Shown here piece by piece: positions 12,901 to 27,900 of a DNA stretch of 64,000 bases. How positions within the stretch are numbered: the stretch's first letter is position 1; the number at the start of each line of letters is the position of its first letter. This DNA comes from Caprella mutica. Taxonomy: Eukaryota; Arthropoda; Malacostraca; Amphipoda; Caprellidae. Position numbers and translations under genes: made by a program. The stretch covers positions 248,001-312,000 of the forward strand of contig CANNZV010000265.1 of NCBI GenBank assembly GCA_947561585.1. The letters run 5' to 3'. Below the pieces are notes generated by a model that was not told the DNA's origin, made no database searches, and saw only the letters and a list, made by a program, of their open reading frames with translations.

Positions 12901-15900
12901 ACAGGTTCAAAGTCCTTTATTATAAATATAACATTCGTACAGTACATAAAAATATTAGGGATATTAATTGATAATTTTAAATCTAATATAAAAAGTACAA
13001 ATTAGGTTTTTCACTTTAACTTATTATTCATGTTATTCTTTTTATTTAAAATATTTCTAATTGTTAAATTCAGTTTCATTTACTTGGTAAGGTGGTAATC
13101 AATTACTGACTAGCGATCACTTTTTTTATTGTTAGTTAATGGGTTTAACAAATTAATTTGTTGTATTTATTGTTTACGTTATCTACCTATGGTGGAGTTA
13201 AATGAATTAATAACTTACAACAAGGTGGTTGAACATGATGTTATATCTTTCACTAATAAACACACGGGTTTTACACATACACTGAAGGAATAAGAATTGG
13301 GGAGTACTGCGTTTCTGCTGAATTTGGTGCGCCTGAAAGCTCATAGAAACCAAAGTTTCTACTGGTGAGAATTCTGACTCCAGGCTTCAACAAGCTCGTA
13401 AAGTTTCTGTTCCACAGTATTGAACCCATTTGCCAATTGCTTCAATTCCTGTTTCGATATCGTCTAGTCTTCTACAGTAGCTCTGACTCTGTAGTAGAGA
13501 CTGCAATCTCTGCCCTCAGGAAACTGCTTCACTTGGTCAATTGTCCCATGCTCTAAATTCACCACTAGGTTGGATGAATCTAGTCTTGCGATGGTTGCCT
13601 ATGCCTAGATTAGATGAAAACTCCCCAGAACCTGAGGGTTCATATACTTCTTAATAACTCTAGGTATCAGTGAGATAGTTCAGACAGCTAGAAAGAGACA
13701 GCCTCTCATTCTTCTAATCCTCCAGTTATATTATCGGGAGTTTCCCGTAAACTCCTGTAGCCAACCCAAAGGATGCCAAACACCTGAACCTTATAGGAAC
13801 TGATCAATTCAAAAATAACTCCTTCCGTATTTCATACTAAATTCATCACTTAAAGAAACAACACATTTGAAAACTGATAAGAAATACGAAACCTCTAAGC
13901 TAATATTTTTTATAAATTTAGCCGACGAGAAACATCTGGTGGGGGTTAATTGCATTTGCCATTTTTTTCTGTGAATATTTGGAAAAAACTTATTTTCCCT
14001 CTCAAAGTAATACAAATTACTGTCAAACAACTTCTCTATACCGCTAAACTTGAACAGAAGGGAAATATTAAAGGGCACTGATTTATTTATAAGTTAACAA
14101 AACAATCAACCTCAAATAACAGTCCGATCTGCAGATTTATAAATAAAAGTATACCTACGTTTCAGAACTAATAAAGTTACAATAAATTATAATTTATCTA
14201 ACATGACTACATGGACAAGAAACATGTCTTGTCATCATATTAGTTTTTCACCCCTCACCCGTACCCTCAGATTTAACTTAACTTATTATTAGTTTTTCAC
14301 CCCTCACCCGTACCCTCAGATTTAACTTAACTTATTATTAGTTTTTACCACCCCTCACCCGTACCCTCAGATTTAACTTAACTTATTATTAGTTTTTACC
14401 ACCCCTCACCCGTACCCTCAGATTTAACTTAACTTATTATTAGTTTTTACCACCCCTCACCCGTACCCTCAGATTTAACTTAACTTATTATTAGTTTTAC
14501 CACCCCTCACCCGTACCCTCAGATTTAACTTAACTTATTATTAGTTTTTACCACCCCTCACCCGTACCCTCAGATTTAACTTAACTTATTATTAGTTTTT
14601 ACCACCCCTCACCCGTACCCTCAGATTTAACTTAACTTATTATTAGTTTTTACCACCCCTCACCCGTACCCTCAGATTTAACTTAACTTATTATTAGTTT
14701 TTCACCCCTCACCCGTACCCTCAGATTTAACTTAACTTATTATTAGTTTTTACCACCCCTCACCCGTACCCTCAGATTTAACTTAACTTATTATTAGTTT
14801 TTACCACCCCTCACCCGTACCCTCAGATTTTACTTAACTTATTATTAGTTTTTACCACCCCTCACCCGTACCCTCAGATTTAACTTAACTTATTATTAGT
14901 TTTACCACCCCTGACCCGTACCCTCAGATTTAACTTAACTTATTATTAGTTTTTACCACCCCTCACCCGTACCCTCAGATTTAACTTAACTTATTATTAG
15001 TTTTTCACCCCTCACCCGTACCCTCAGATTTAACTTAACTTATTAATAGTTTTACCACCCCTGACCCGTACCCTCAGATTTAACTTAACTTATTATTAGT
15101 TTTTACCACCCCTCACCCGTACCCTCAGATTTAACTTAACTTATTATTAGTTTTTACCACCCCTCACCCGTACCCTCAGATTTAACTTAACTTATTATTA
15201 GTTTTTACCACCCCTCACCCGTACCCTCAGATTTAACTTAACTTATTATTAGTTTTACCACCCCTGACCCGTACCCTCAGATTTAACTTAACTTATTATT
15301 AGTTTTTACCACCCCTCACCCGTACCCTCAGATTTAACTTAACTTATTATTAGTTTTTCACCCCTCACCCGTACCCTCAGATTTAACTTAACTTATTAAT
15401 AGTTTTTCACCCCTCACCCGTACCCTCAGATTTTACTTAACTTATTATTAGTTTTTACCACCCCTCACCCGTACCCTCAGATTTAACTTAACTTATTATT
15501 AGTTTTAACCACCCCTCACCCGTACCCTCAGATTTAACTTAACTTATTATTAGTTTTTACCACCCCTCACCCGTACCCTCAGATTTAACTTAACTTATTA
15601 TTAGTTTTTACCACCCCTCACCCGTACCCTCAGATTTAACTTAACTTATTATTAGTTTTTACCACCCCTCACCCGTACCCTCAGATTTAACTTAACTTAT
15701 TATTAGTTTTTACCACCCCTCACCCGTACCCTCAGATTTAACTTAACTTATTATTAGTTTTACCACCCCTGAGCCGTACCCTCAGATTTAACTTAACTTA
15801 TTATTAGTTTTTACCACCCCTCACCCGTACCCTCAGATTTTACTTAACTTATTATTAGTTTTACCACCCCTGACCCGTACCCTCAGATTTAACTTAACTT

Positions 15901-18900
15901 ATTATTAGTTTTTACCACCCCTCACCCGTACCCTCAGATTTTACTTAACTTATTATTAGTTTTTACCACCCCTCACCCGTACCCTCAGATTTAACTTAAC
16001 TTATTATTAGTTTTACCACCCCTGACCCGTACCCTCAGATTTTACTTAACTTATTATTAGTTTTTACCACCCCTCACCCGTACCCTCAGATTTAACTTAA
16101 CTTATTATTAGTTTTACCACCCCTGACCCGTACCCTCAGATTTAACTTAACTTATTATTAGTTTTTACCACCCCTCACCCGTACCCTCAGATTTAACTTA
16201 ACTTATTATTAGTTTTTCACCCCTCACCCGTACCCTCAGATTTAACTTAACTTATTAATAGTTTTTCACCCCTCACCCGTACCCTCAGATTTTACTTAAC
16301 TTATTATTAGTTTTTACCACCCCTCACCCGTACCCTCAGATTTAACTTAACTTATTATTAGTTTTAACCACCCCTCACCCGTACCCTCAGATTTAACTTA
16401 ACTTATTATTAGTTTTTACCACCCCTCACCCGTACCCTCAGATTTAACTTAACTTATTATTAGTTTTTACCACCCCTCACCCGTACCCTCAGATTTAACT
16501 TAACTTATTATTAGTTTTTACCACCCCTCACCCGTACCCTCAGATTTAACTTAACTTATTATTAGTTTTTACCACCCCTCACCCGTACCCTCAGATTTAA
16601 CTTAACTTATTATTAGTTTTACCACCCCTGAGCCGTACCCTCAGATTTAACTTAACTTATTATTAGTTTTTACCACCCCTCACCCGTACCCTCAGATTTT
16701 ACTTAACTTATTATTAGTTTTTATCACCCCTCACCCGTACCCTCAGATTTAACTTAACTTATTATTAGTTTTACCACCCCTCACCCGTACCCTCAGATTT
16801 AACTTAACTTATTATTAGTTTTTACCACCCCTCACCCGTACCCTCAGATTTAACTTAACTTATTATTAGTTTTTCACCCCTCACCCGTACCCTCAGATTT
16901 AACTTAACTTATTATTAGTTTTTCACCCCTCACCCGTACCCTCAGATTTAACTTAACTTATTAATAGTTTTTCACCCCTCACCCGTACCCTCAGATTTTA
17001 CTTAACTTATTATTAGTTTTTACCACCCCTCACCCGTACCCTCAGATTTAACTTAACTTATTATTAGTTTTAACCACCCCTCACCCGTACCCTCAGATTT
17101 AACTTAACTTATTATTAGTTTTTCACCCCTCACCCGTACCCTCAGATTTAACTTAACTTATTAATAGTTTTTCACCCCTCACCCGTACCCTCAGATTTTA
17201 CTTAACTTATTATTAGTTTTTACCACCCCTCACCCGTACCCTCAGATTTAACTTAACTTATTATTAGTTTTAACCACCCCTCACCCGTACCCTCAGATTT
17301 AACTTAACTTATTATTAGTTTTTACCACCCCTCACCCGTACCCTCAGATTTAACTTAACTTATTATTAGTTTTTACCACCCCTGACCCGTACCCTCAGAT
17401 TTAACTTAACTTATTATTAGTTTTTACCACCCCTCACCCGTACCCTCAGATTTAACTTAACTTATTATTAGTTTTTACCACCCCTCACCCGTACCCTCAG
17501 ATTTAACTTAACTTATTATTAGTTTTACCACCCCTGACCCGTACCCTCAGATTTAACTTAACTTATTATTAGTATTTACCACCCCTCACCCGTACCCTCA
17601 GATTTTACTTAACTTATTATTAGTTTTTACCACCCCTCACCCGTACCCTCAGATTTAACTTAACTTATTATTAGTTTTACCACCCCTGACCCGTACCCTC
17701 AGATTTAACTTAACTTATTATTAGTTTTTACCACCCCTCACCCGTACCCTCAGATTTAACTTAACTTATTATTAGTTTTTCACCCCTCACCCGTACCCTC
17801 AGATTTAACTTAACTTATTAATAGTTTTTCACCCCTCACCCGTACCCTCAGATTTTACTTAACTTATTATTAGTTTTTACCACCCCTCACCCGTACCCTC
17901 AGATTTAACTTAACTTATTATTAGTTTTAACCACCCCTCACCCGTACCCTCAGATTTAACTTAACTTATTATTAGTTTTTACCACCCCTCACCCGTACCC
18001 TCAGATTTAACTTAACTTATTATTAGTTTTTACCACCCCTCACCCGTACCCTCAGATTTAACTTAACTTATTATTAGTTTTTACCACCCCTCACCCGTAC
18101 CCTCAGATTTAACTTAACTTATTATTAGTTTTACCACCCCTGAGCCGTACCCTCAGATTTAACTTAACTTATTATTAGTTTTTACCACCCCTCACCCGTA
18201 CCCTCAGATTTTACTTAACTTATTATTAGTTTTTATCACCCCTCACCCGTACCCTCAGATTTAACTTAACTTATTATTAGTTTTACCACCCCTCACCCGT
18301 ACCCTCAGATTTAACTTAACTTATTATTAGTTTTTACCACCCCTCACCCGTACCCTCAGATTTAACTTAACTTATTATTAGTTTTTCACCCCTCACCCGT
18401 ACCCTCAGATTTAACTTAACTTATTATTAGTTTTTCACCCCTCACCCGTACCCTCAGATTTAACTTAACTTATTAATAGTTTTTCACCCCTCACCCGTAC
18501 CCTCAGATTTTACTTAACTTATTATTAGTTTTTACCACCCCTCACCCGTACCCTCAGATTTAACTTAACTTATTATTAGTTTTAACCACCCCTCACCCGT
18601 ACCCTCAGATTTAACTTAACTTATTATTAGTTTTTACCACCCCTCACCCGTACCCTCAGATTTAACTTAACTTATTATTAGTTTTTTCCACCCCTCACCC
18701 GTACCCTCAGATTTAACTTAACTTATTATTAGTTTTTCACCCCTCACCCGTACCCTCAGATTTAACTTAACTTATTAATAGTTTTTCACCCCTCACCCGT
18801 ACCCTCAGATTTTACTTAACTTATTATTAGTTTTTACCACCCCTCACCCGTACCCTCAGATTTAACTTAACTTATTATTAGTTTTAACCACCCCTCACCC

Positions 18901-21900
18901 GTACCCTCAGATTTAACTTAACTTATTATTAGTTTTTACCACCCCTCACCCGTACCCTCAGATTTAACTTAACTTATTATTAGTTTTTACCACCCCTCAC
19001 CCGTACCCTCAGATTTAACTTAACTTATTATTAGTTTTACCACCCCTCACCCGTTCCCTCAGATTTAACTTAACTTATTATTAGTTTTTACCACCCCTCA
19101 CCCGTACCCTCAGATTTAACTTAACTTATTATTAGTTTTTACCACCCCTCACCCGTACCCTCAGATTTTACTTAACTTATTATTAGTTTTTACCACCCCT
19201 CACCCGTACCCTCAGATTTAACTTAACTTATTATTAGTTTTTACCACCCCTCACCCGTACCCTCAGATTTAACTTAACTTATTATTAGTTTTTACCACCC
19301 CTGACCCGTACCCTCAGATTTAACTTAACTTATTATTAGTTTTTACCACCCCTCACCCGTACCCTCAGATTTAACTTAACTTATTATTAGTTTTTACCAC
19401 CCCTCACCCGTACCCTCAGATTTAACTTAACTTATTATTAGTTTTTACCACCCCTGACCCGTACCCTCAGATTTAACTTAACTTATTATTAGTTTTTACC
19501 ACCCCTCACCCGTACCCTCAGATTTTACTTAACTTATTATTAGTTTTTACCACCCCTCACCCGTACCCTCAGATTTAACTTAACTTATTATTAGTTTTTA
19601 CCACCCCTGACCCGTACCCTCAGATTTAACTTAACTTATTATTAGTTTTTACCACCCCTCACCCGTACCCTCAGATTTTACTTAACTTATTATTAGTTTT
19701 TACCACCCCTCACCCGTACCCTCAGATTTAACTTAACTTATTATTAGTTTTTACCACCCCTCACCCGTACCCTCAGATTTAACTTAACTTATTATTAGTT
19801 TTTACCACCCCTCACCCGTACCCTCAGATTTAACTTAACTTATTATTAGTTTTTTCCACCCCTCAGCCGTACCCTCAGATTTAACTTAACTTATTAATAG
19901 TTTTTCACCCCTCACCCGTACCCTCAGATTTAAATCTTTTAAAAAAGTAAAAGGTTATGAAGCGTTGATGACATTTTATGTTTTTACTATGTATACATTT
20001 ATTATTTTAATTCTATTACATTAAATAATCATATCAATCAATCATTACACATATTAATATCTATCAACAGTTACATCATCTCTTTTCCGTAACACATTAA
20101 TTTGTATTCAATATTCCAAACACTATAAACTCTGATTAGGGTAAGTTATGAATTATCGGACAGTTCCATACTTTCGATCCTATAAGAATTTTGTATTTTC
20201 TCTGTATATATAATCGACAATGTGGAACTGCCCTGTAACTTGTAACTCATCCCTGTATAATCTCTACGTACAGTCATTCACATTAAGATTCACAGTTACT
20301 TTTTAGAGTGTCCACACAATCCTATCTCAAGCAGTTGTTTACCTCAGTTGCATCTCGTGTGTGGAAGAGTAAGGTTATGGGTGCTGGAGAGAAACTTTGC
20401 ACACTGTGAAAAACCTGTGCTTTAAATAAGCAACTATGAACAAAAGTTATTTGAAATTATGAACAAAAAATATTGAAGAAATTTTTATAACGATTTTTTT
20501 ATAGATAATGTTTTGCCTTAATATTTTTGTGACAATATGCTTTTAAAACGATAGATGTTAAGAATATCACAGACGAAATGAACCATTCAATACTCTTTAA
20601 TTCTCTCCGTCAAGAGAATTATCAGGATCTATGATTTTTGAAGCATATTGTCACAACCGAATTATAATTAATTTGTATGCAATATCGAATATTCTAAGCT
20701 CATGTGCATTATAACTAGCTAATATTTTCCGTGAATGCACTTCGCATTGTATGACCAATGTTAGTTAAAATGATTTCACCATTTTAAACAATATATACAT
20801 GTATATATATTGTAATAGGATGTGTTATAGATAAGATTGTACGTGGAGAAGCCGGCTAGTACGTCCTGCAGTAACGTGGTCGTATAAAGTGGATATTAGC
20901 TCAATTATTTCCTATACTGTGAAGTAAATAATTTTATCTTGTGGAAAATTAAATTTCACTCAGAATTTCAATGGATTTTATTTTTAATTGATATGTGATA
21001 AAGATAGAGAGAAACCTGTTTGTTTATTTCCTAGCTAAATTATTAATTAATAATTAAAGGAAATTTAATAATTTAACTATTATTATAGTAGTATTTAAAT
21101 TTAACTACGTCAGTTTTGACGTTACAAGTACACTATTATCCCAAGCTACCAGGACACATTGTGACAACATTGGCACTAGATGGTTAGATGGGCAAGAGAT
21201 GGCAGACTGAAAAGTAGTCTAGAGATTACATGGGGATAATGTGGTTTTCCATTCTCATGGAATGTTACCTTGGGAGAAGGTTGGTTCAATGTTGCGAATC
21301 CATTCCATTGAATTGTCATATTGGCCCAACCTGATTAATATATAGGGTATCAACATTATGTGGCTGAAAATGGATTAACATATGATAAAGACTATCTCTT
21401 GGATAAGAGAGATTCACATTTAATAAAAATGTCCTCAAATTTATATTAAATAATCGTTACTGATCTCCTCGGCAACATCTTATGTCAAGATAGTTTCAGC
21501 ATAACAGACCATGTTGTCACTATGTTAGCCCATTTTGCAAATAACCACACAGTACCAATACGATTTTTCAACCTCGTGCCCACATGGGCGGGGGCCCCAC
21601 TAACTTTAGTTGCTTGGGATATAACATATATGTGATATACCGGTAGCTGCAATTTATTCATTGAGCAGCTTTCCTTTCTGACTGCTTCTTTCCAGTCTTT
21701 TGTATTTAATTTCCTTTTATAGTCAGCGATACGGCCTTTGGTTCCGAAGAAGACGTTAATCCTCTACTAAATTAATAAATATATAATATCTATAAATTAA
21801 CTTTGTTAGTTATATGTCTGGGCACTGAAGAAATAAGAACAAAATAACCTGTTATTCAATTAAAATAATCTATTGTCAACAAAATAGAAAAAATATAGTA

Positions 21901-24900
21901 TCCTAGATACGACATAAATCGAAAAGATATAGTATGCTAGTTACGAAAATATTGCTATAGTATCCTTGATACGATCAGACTTTAAATTATCGCTCACTGT
22001 AGCAAATTTCTGTCTTTTCACGATGCAAAAAAAAAAAGAAAAACACGATACATTACCAAAGAGTGAAAATCAATTAATAAATCATTGTTTTATATAAAAG
22101 AAATTAATACAAAAAGTAAATGCTGACTCATCGCGTCAGGGGCAGTTTAACATTGTATAAAATTTATAACAATTTTAGTTGTTACAATTATTCATTCATT
22201 ATAATTGCTACTAAAAAAATCATAATTCAAACTCATCATGCCCTTGAATATCAGTTTTTCATGTGGCAAGGTTAGAGGCAGTTGTAACTGTACTATATCT
22301 TCTACAGGGCCTGTAGAGGCTTAACTTGCCTCTATATAAGGTAGCTACTTACAGTTACACTGAGAAAAACTATAGCCTTTTTTACTTTGCTGCTGAATTC
22401 ATCACGTTCGTACAGACAAAAACAGTAACGTTATATTGTTAATATTAAACAATTAGCAGGTAAGACGGAAATTAAGACTTGTTAATGTCATTCATTTTCC
22501 CCGTTAAAAATATATACATATAATAAAACATTTTATTTTTACGTATTAATTCTATTATCAAATCCTATATTATTTAAATTATTTAAATGATACATGCAGG
22601 TAGTATTGATACAAATAAATAATGAATAATTTGTATACTGGTGCATCAGGTATCATGGATACCAATTAAAATAATATTTAATAATGCTATTTTTCCTATG
22701 ATCGTAAATGTGGAACCGTCCGGTAACTCGTAGCTTACCCTATAGGATAATGGGTATATCTAAGCGATATATTTAAGTGGTGATAAAGGAGTGGCGGTCA
22801 TTGCCTCTAAAGTCCTTTGTAATGGCTCTGAAACTTCCAAAACAAACTATGGTGCGTTTAAACCTTCACCATATGATGGCACATAGCCCAGGAAAGAAGG
22901 ATTATTGTTCCTGGGATATTAAGGGAATATCCCAGGCAAGAAGTATTTGTTCCTAGGATATTAAGGTAATATCCCAGGAAAGAAGTATTTATTCCTGGGA
23001 TATTCCATTCATATCCCAGGAATAAATCCTTCCTCACTGAAATCTATTCATTTGAACATTAAATGTGATAAATACATGCTGTAAGGCACTGAGAAATTAA
23101 AAGAAAAAGTTTTGTTTTTCTACTAAGTTCTGAGTTATCGGTCAGTTCCACATTTTCGATCATATAAGAAAAAATAAATATATAATTAAACATTTTAACT
23201 CGTTATTTTAATTGGTATCCATGATACCTGCAGGTATCATGGATACCAATTAAAATAACGAGTTAAAATGTTCAAACGAATTCCTTACATGATCTTTTTT
23301 TACAATGTCTGAGACATTTTTATGAGGAGTTATCTTGTTTTTTTTTTTATTTCAAACTAATAAAATTAATTAATTGATCATATTAATTTTTTATAAAATA
23401 TTTTTATAATATTTTTAATAATTTTTATTTTATATTTTTTATATAATTTTTTTATAATATTTTTTAAAATATTTTTATAATATTTTTTTAAATATTTTTA
23501 TTTTATTTATATATTTTTATGATATTTTATATAATATTTCACTTTTATTTCTTATTTAATTACTGTTTAATAACTCTCCTTGCGCTTGTAAGTCGTTATG
23601 CCAAAGGCATAGAGAATAATACTTTTTTTCCACCCCTGGCTATATCTAAGGTATATTCTTTCAAGGACACTATAAGTTCACTATAAATACACTATAAGTA
23701 CACTATAAAGGCCATTAATGCGTTTGCATAATATTTAGGGTGAGTTCCGAATTATTGGACAGTTCCACATTGTTATTCATGTAATATATGTATATATTTA
23801 TTATATTAATAATTAACATTATCGAAAATGTGGAACCGTCCGATAACTTGAAACTTACCCTATATCCCTGTCAAAAAATATATTTCTGTTTGTTTAGGGT
23901 TTATTTCCGTATTTTTAGGGTATATTTTTGTGTGTTTAGGGTATATTTCCGTATTTATAGGGTATATTTCTGTGTGTTTAGGGTATATTTCTGTGTGTTT
24001 AGGGTATATTTCTGTGTGTTTAGGGTATATTTCTGTGTGTTTAGGGTATATTTCTGTGTGTTTAGGGTATATTTCTGTGTGTTTAGGGTATAATGCTGTG
24101 TGTTTAGGGTATAATGCTGTGTGTTTAGGGTATAATGCTGTGTGTTTAGGGTATATTTTCGGAAGTATAGGGTATGTTTTTAATCTAGCTATGAGTATTT
24201 TTTATACATTTTTTCCAATATAAAAGGTTGTTCAAAGACTTTCCTTCTAATTACAGGAGTAGAAAATTCCGTATTTTTCTAATATTGTAATTGGTAACAA
24301 ATTATATTTAAAATTATATGTGAATATTTTAAAACTAAAATATGAATCTATTTCTCGACTATTCTGCAAAATTAATGGTAAGTTGTTTTTATATCAAATC
24401 CTTTTTAATTATTTCACGATTCATTGAATTCATAGAAATAATTATGATTAAAATAAGAGACACGACGTAATCTTCTATGGCCCCACCATAGCCTGACATA
24501 ATCTTCTATGGCCCCACCATAACCCGACATAATCTTCTATGGCCCCACAATAATTTTCCTTCTATGAACAGTAACTTTAATTCTCTTATTAAAAAACATA
24601 AAATAATATAATAACAAAAATAAAAGACGCATGTGACATTAAACTTATTTTATCATTAAAGTAAGTAGGTACAGTTATTTTAAACATTTATATATTCTTT
24701 TTCATATTAAAATTAATTCAGATTTTCAAATTAAAATTATTCATTCTTCAACCGAACCATTTCTACTAAATTGTTTGATTAATAAACATCTGTATTACAA
24801 TGCTAACAGTAATAAATCCTGTTTTTATTGTCATTTTAACTTCAATATACTAATTAAAAAAAACTTCTCTGTTAGTAAACTGCCTGAGGTGCCATGTACT

Positions 24901-27900
24901 CATTTCCTCATCATTATTTACATTTTTAAAGACGATATTTTTCCATTAAAAACAAGATCTACACTGCCTACTATAAGTGATGAACTGTTATATTAATTAA
25001 AGATAATATTCTTTGAATTGAGGACAGGAAAAAACTATAAATTGATCATTTTTATTATTAATAATTATAATTGGATAATTTCGATCATTAAGGAAATTAT
25101 TATTAGAGTAAATACCAAATTATCGGATTATTCCATAATATCCATTATTCCAGGAATGAATCCTTCCTGCCTGGATTATAAAAAGAATGTATAATTTAAC
25201 ATTTTTAATCGTTATTTGTATAACCATAAGCCAATATTCTAACTGTGTTCCCCTTCCCCAGGTGTTATGGACCGCTCTCAGTCTGGCCCTTGGTGTGGAG
25301 GTGCAGGGGGAGATAGTCAGGGGGTTACCGTGCATCAAAAGACTCAACCAACTCTTCTGCCGAAACGCAGGAACACTTTACCCCGAGTGAGTAAAGAGGG
25401 TTGAGTTAAAGGTTCAACCCTAATTAGTAATTGACGTAATGACGTCATATTATGTACTACCTGTGATATAGGACGTTGCAGTTCTCGGACACTGCCAGTA
25501 TTCGGAAAGTGACGTTAGTCCTACAACCTAGACTTGAAATGTTCACTCACCAACTATAAGAGCTGGTTTGCACGAACCAGCTCTTAGTCAAACTCTTTTA
25601 AAATCTTATTGTACCTACTTCTGGATATATATTTTGATATAAACATGTTTCTTTATATAATTGTACATATCCATTGGTAAACACAAAAGAAAACTAATTC
25701 CATTTATCATTTGAATAATAAGCACAGACAGGAAATAAATGCTACTCAACGATAAATGAGTATTAATTATTAATGTTATATGGACGGGGCAAGGCGAGGT
25801 GTGTGCTATTAGGCACACATTTGTGCCTATCATGCCTAGAGGGAGCTCTGACAAACTCCTTATATATATATGAATAAATGCTATTAATATGAGTATCTTA
25901 CCATTTATCAAATTTATTTTCGTCTGCTCTGGTGTAATTATGTGGAAAAGTAAAAGTCATGAAAACACAGCATCCAAATTGGTTTTGAAGTAAAATTATT
26001 GATATTTTCTATCATAGCTAGTCCGCACGAACCAGCTCTGAAGTTACTAGGTTAACGTAGGTTATGAACCAATCTGACCTTTAGATATCTTTAATTGCTC
26101 TAACATGACGCTATGATAACATGAACTTTCCGAGTACATAAATATAGAAAGGATGCATTTTTATTTGTTACTCATTTAAAATGTTTTTCAGAGACAACAT
26201 CGGATCCTTCATTGATGACAACAAAGCTTTAACGAGGAGGATGTATGGAGACTTCCAGAATGAATTGGGACCTGGAGAGGTGGGTAATGGTGATTGGGGG
26301 TACCTGGAGAGGTGGGTAATGGTGAATTGGGACCAGGAGAGGTGACCAATGGTGAATTGGGACCAGGAGAGGTGACCAATGGTGAAATGGGACCATGAGA
26401 GGTGGGTAATGGTGAATTGGAATCAGGAGAGGTGGGTGATGATAAATGAGGATCTGGAGAGGTGTGAAATGGAGAATGAGTCCTACTGGAGAGATGGCTA
26501 ATGGTGATTTGGTACCAGGAGATGAGGGTAATGGTGAATATGGACCAGGAGAGGTGTCTTGTCATTATTGTTGTTTTCACGCCTCACTTCGGATCAGTTC
26601 TTCAGAATTTATCTAGCTGATAGCGGTGGTGGCTGAAGAAGAAAAGGGAGAACCAGTGCTGGGATCCTTGTCAAAAATTTTGTGTCCTCTCTCGACTGGA
26701 CCAGAAGTCCAGTGGAGAGTATTCATTCCATCGTATACAGGTTGCCATTGGATGTGTAATGAAAATAATGAGTAGGGAAAGATGGGTAATTGTGAATGGG
26801 GACCTAGAAAGGTGAGAACTGGTGAATAAACACCTAGAGAGGTACTCACGTGTCAATTATAATCTGTTCACTGTATGATTTAAGCATAACAAAATTATCC
26901 TCACGATGTTCTACAAAGTATCATTAATTGATCAGTAAGTAGTTTTATTCATGAAATTCAATTTCTATTAAACGTCACTATCAATCATTCTCTGTGACAA
27001 TGTTCTAAAAAATTATCTTTTTTCAGATTTTGGACTCTGCCATTCGAGCTGCAAGAGTGGTTCGATCTGTTGATGACCAGCCTCTTGACCACGATAAACA
27101 CCCTGTGGCAAACGTCGTGATGAATGACATATCAGAGGCGCTGAAGATATTTGGCGAGAACGAAATTGGACATCTTTGGGAAGATGGCTTGCCCGTGGCA
27201 GAACAGTATTCTTACGCCCATAACAGAACCAGAAGACAAGCAGGACGTAATCCAAGGAGACCTTCTTCTAACGTCCCTAAACCTCCTACAACGTCAACTT
27301 CCAATAGCGACAGGTAATAGGGCTTATAGCGTTTCCTGTGTAGATCATTTACCAAACTGTAAATCGTAATATATTATCAAAAGTGTTCTGTTAAAGTTAT
27401 TTTAATTTTATAGAGAGAGAGAGAAGTTAAGTAATCATTTCTACTTTTGAAATTTCACCCATTGCATTTATTATTTTCATAATGTTGACAGATACTAAAC
27501 ATAATGAATAATTGGTGCACCGACAATTGGGCCCAGGACAATTGGTTCCCGACAATTGGGTCCAATTGTCTTGGGCCCAATTTTCGGTTCACTGTATAAT
27601 TAATATAATTTAATTGTGTGATTTCATAACTTGGTCATCTCAAAAATGCTTGACGCATTTTAATCACATTTCCATAATTTGTATGAAATCATTCAATTTT
27701 AAAGCTATCAATCATAACACTATTATTCAAAATTTTAAATTCAGAATATTGAAATTTCAAATGAGAGAATGAAATTTTTGAAAATTGGTAAAGGAAAAGT
27801 GATACCAGTGATTAAGATACATCACTATCTTTCAAAGTGGTCAATTGTCGTTACTCTGGTTAAACAGTTAAATTAATCTTTTCAATCAATCTATACAATA

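Noticed and set aside
23893..24175. Telomere-like TTTAGGG array
   Set aside because: TTTAGGG is only part of a 21-bp unit and is never directly repeated.
23788..24223. ORFs of FRVYFCV / LGYISVC repeats
   Set aside because: 21-bp minisatellite read in two frames; no gene structure.
25400..25425. tRNA B-box-like GGTTCAACCCT
   Set aside because: No A box or cloverleaf around it.
26209..26580. Minus-strand ORF rich in Ser/Pro repeats
   Set aside because: Antisense reading of the 30-bp donor-containing minisatellite.
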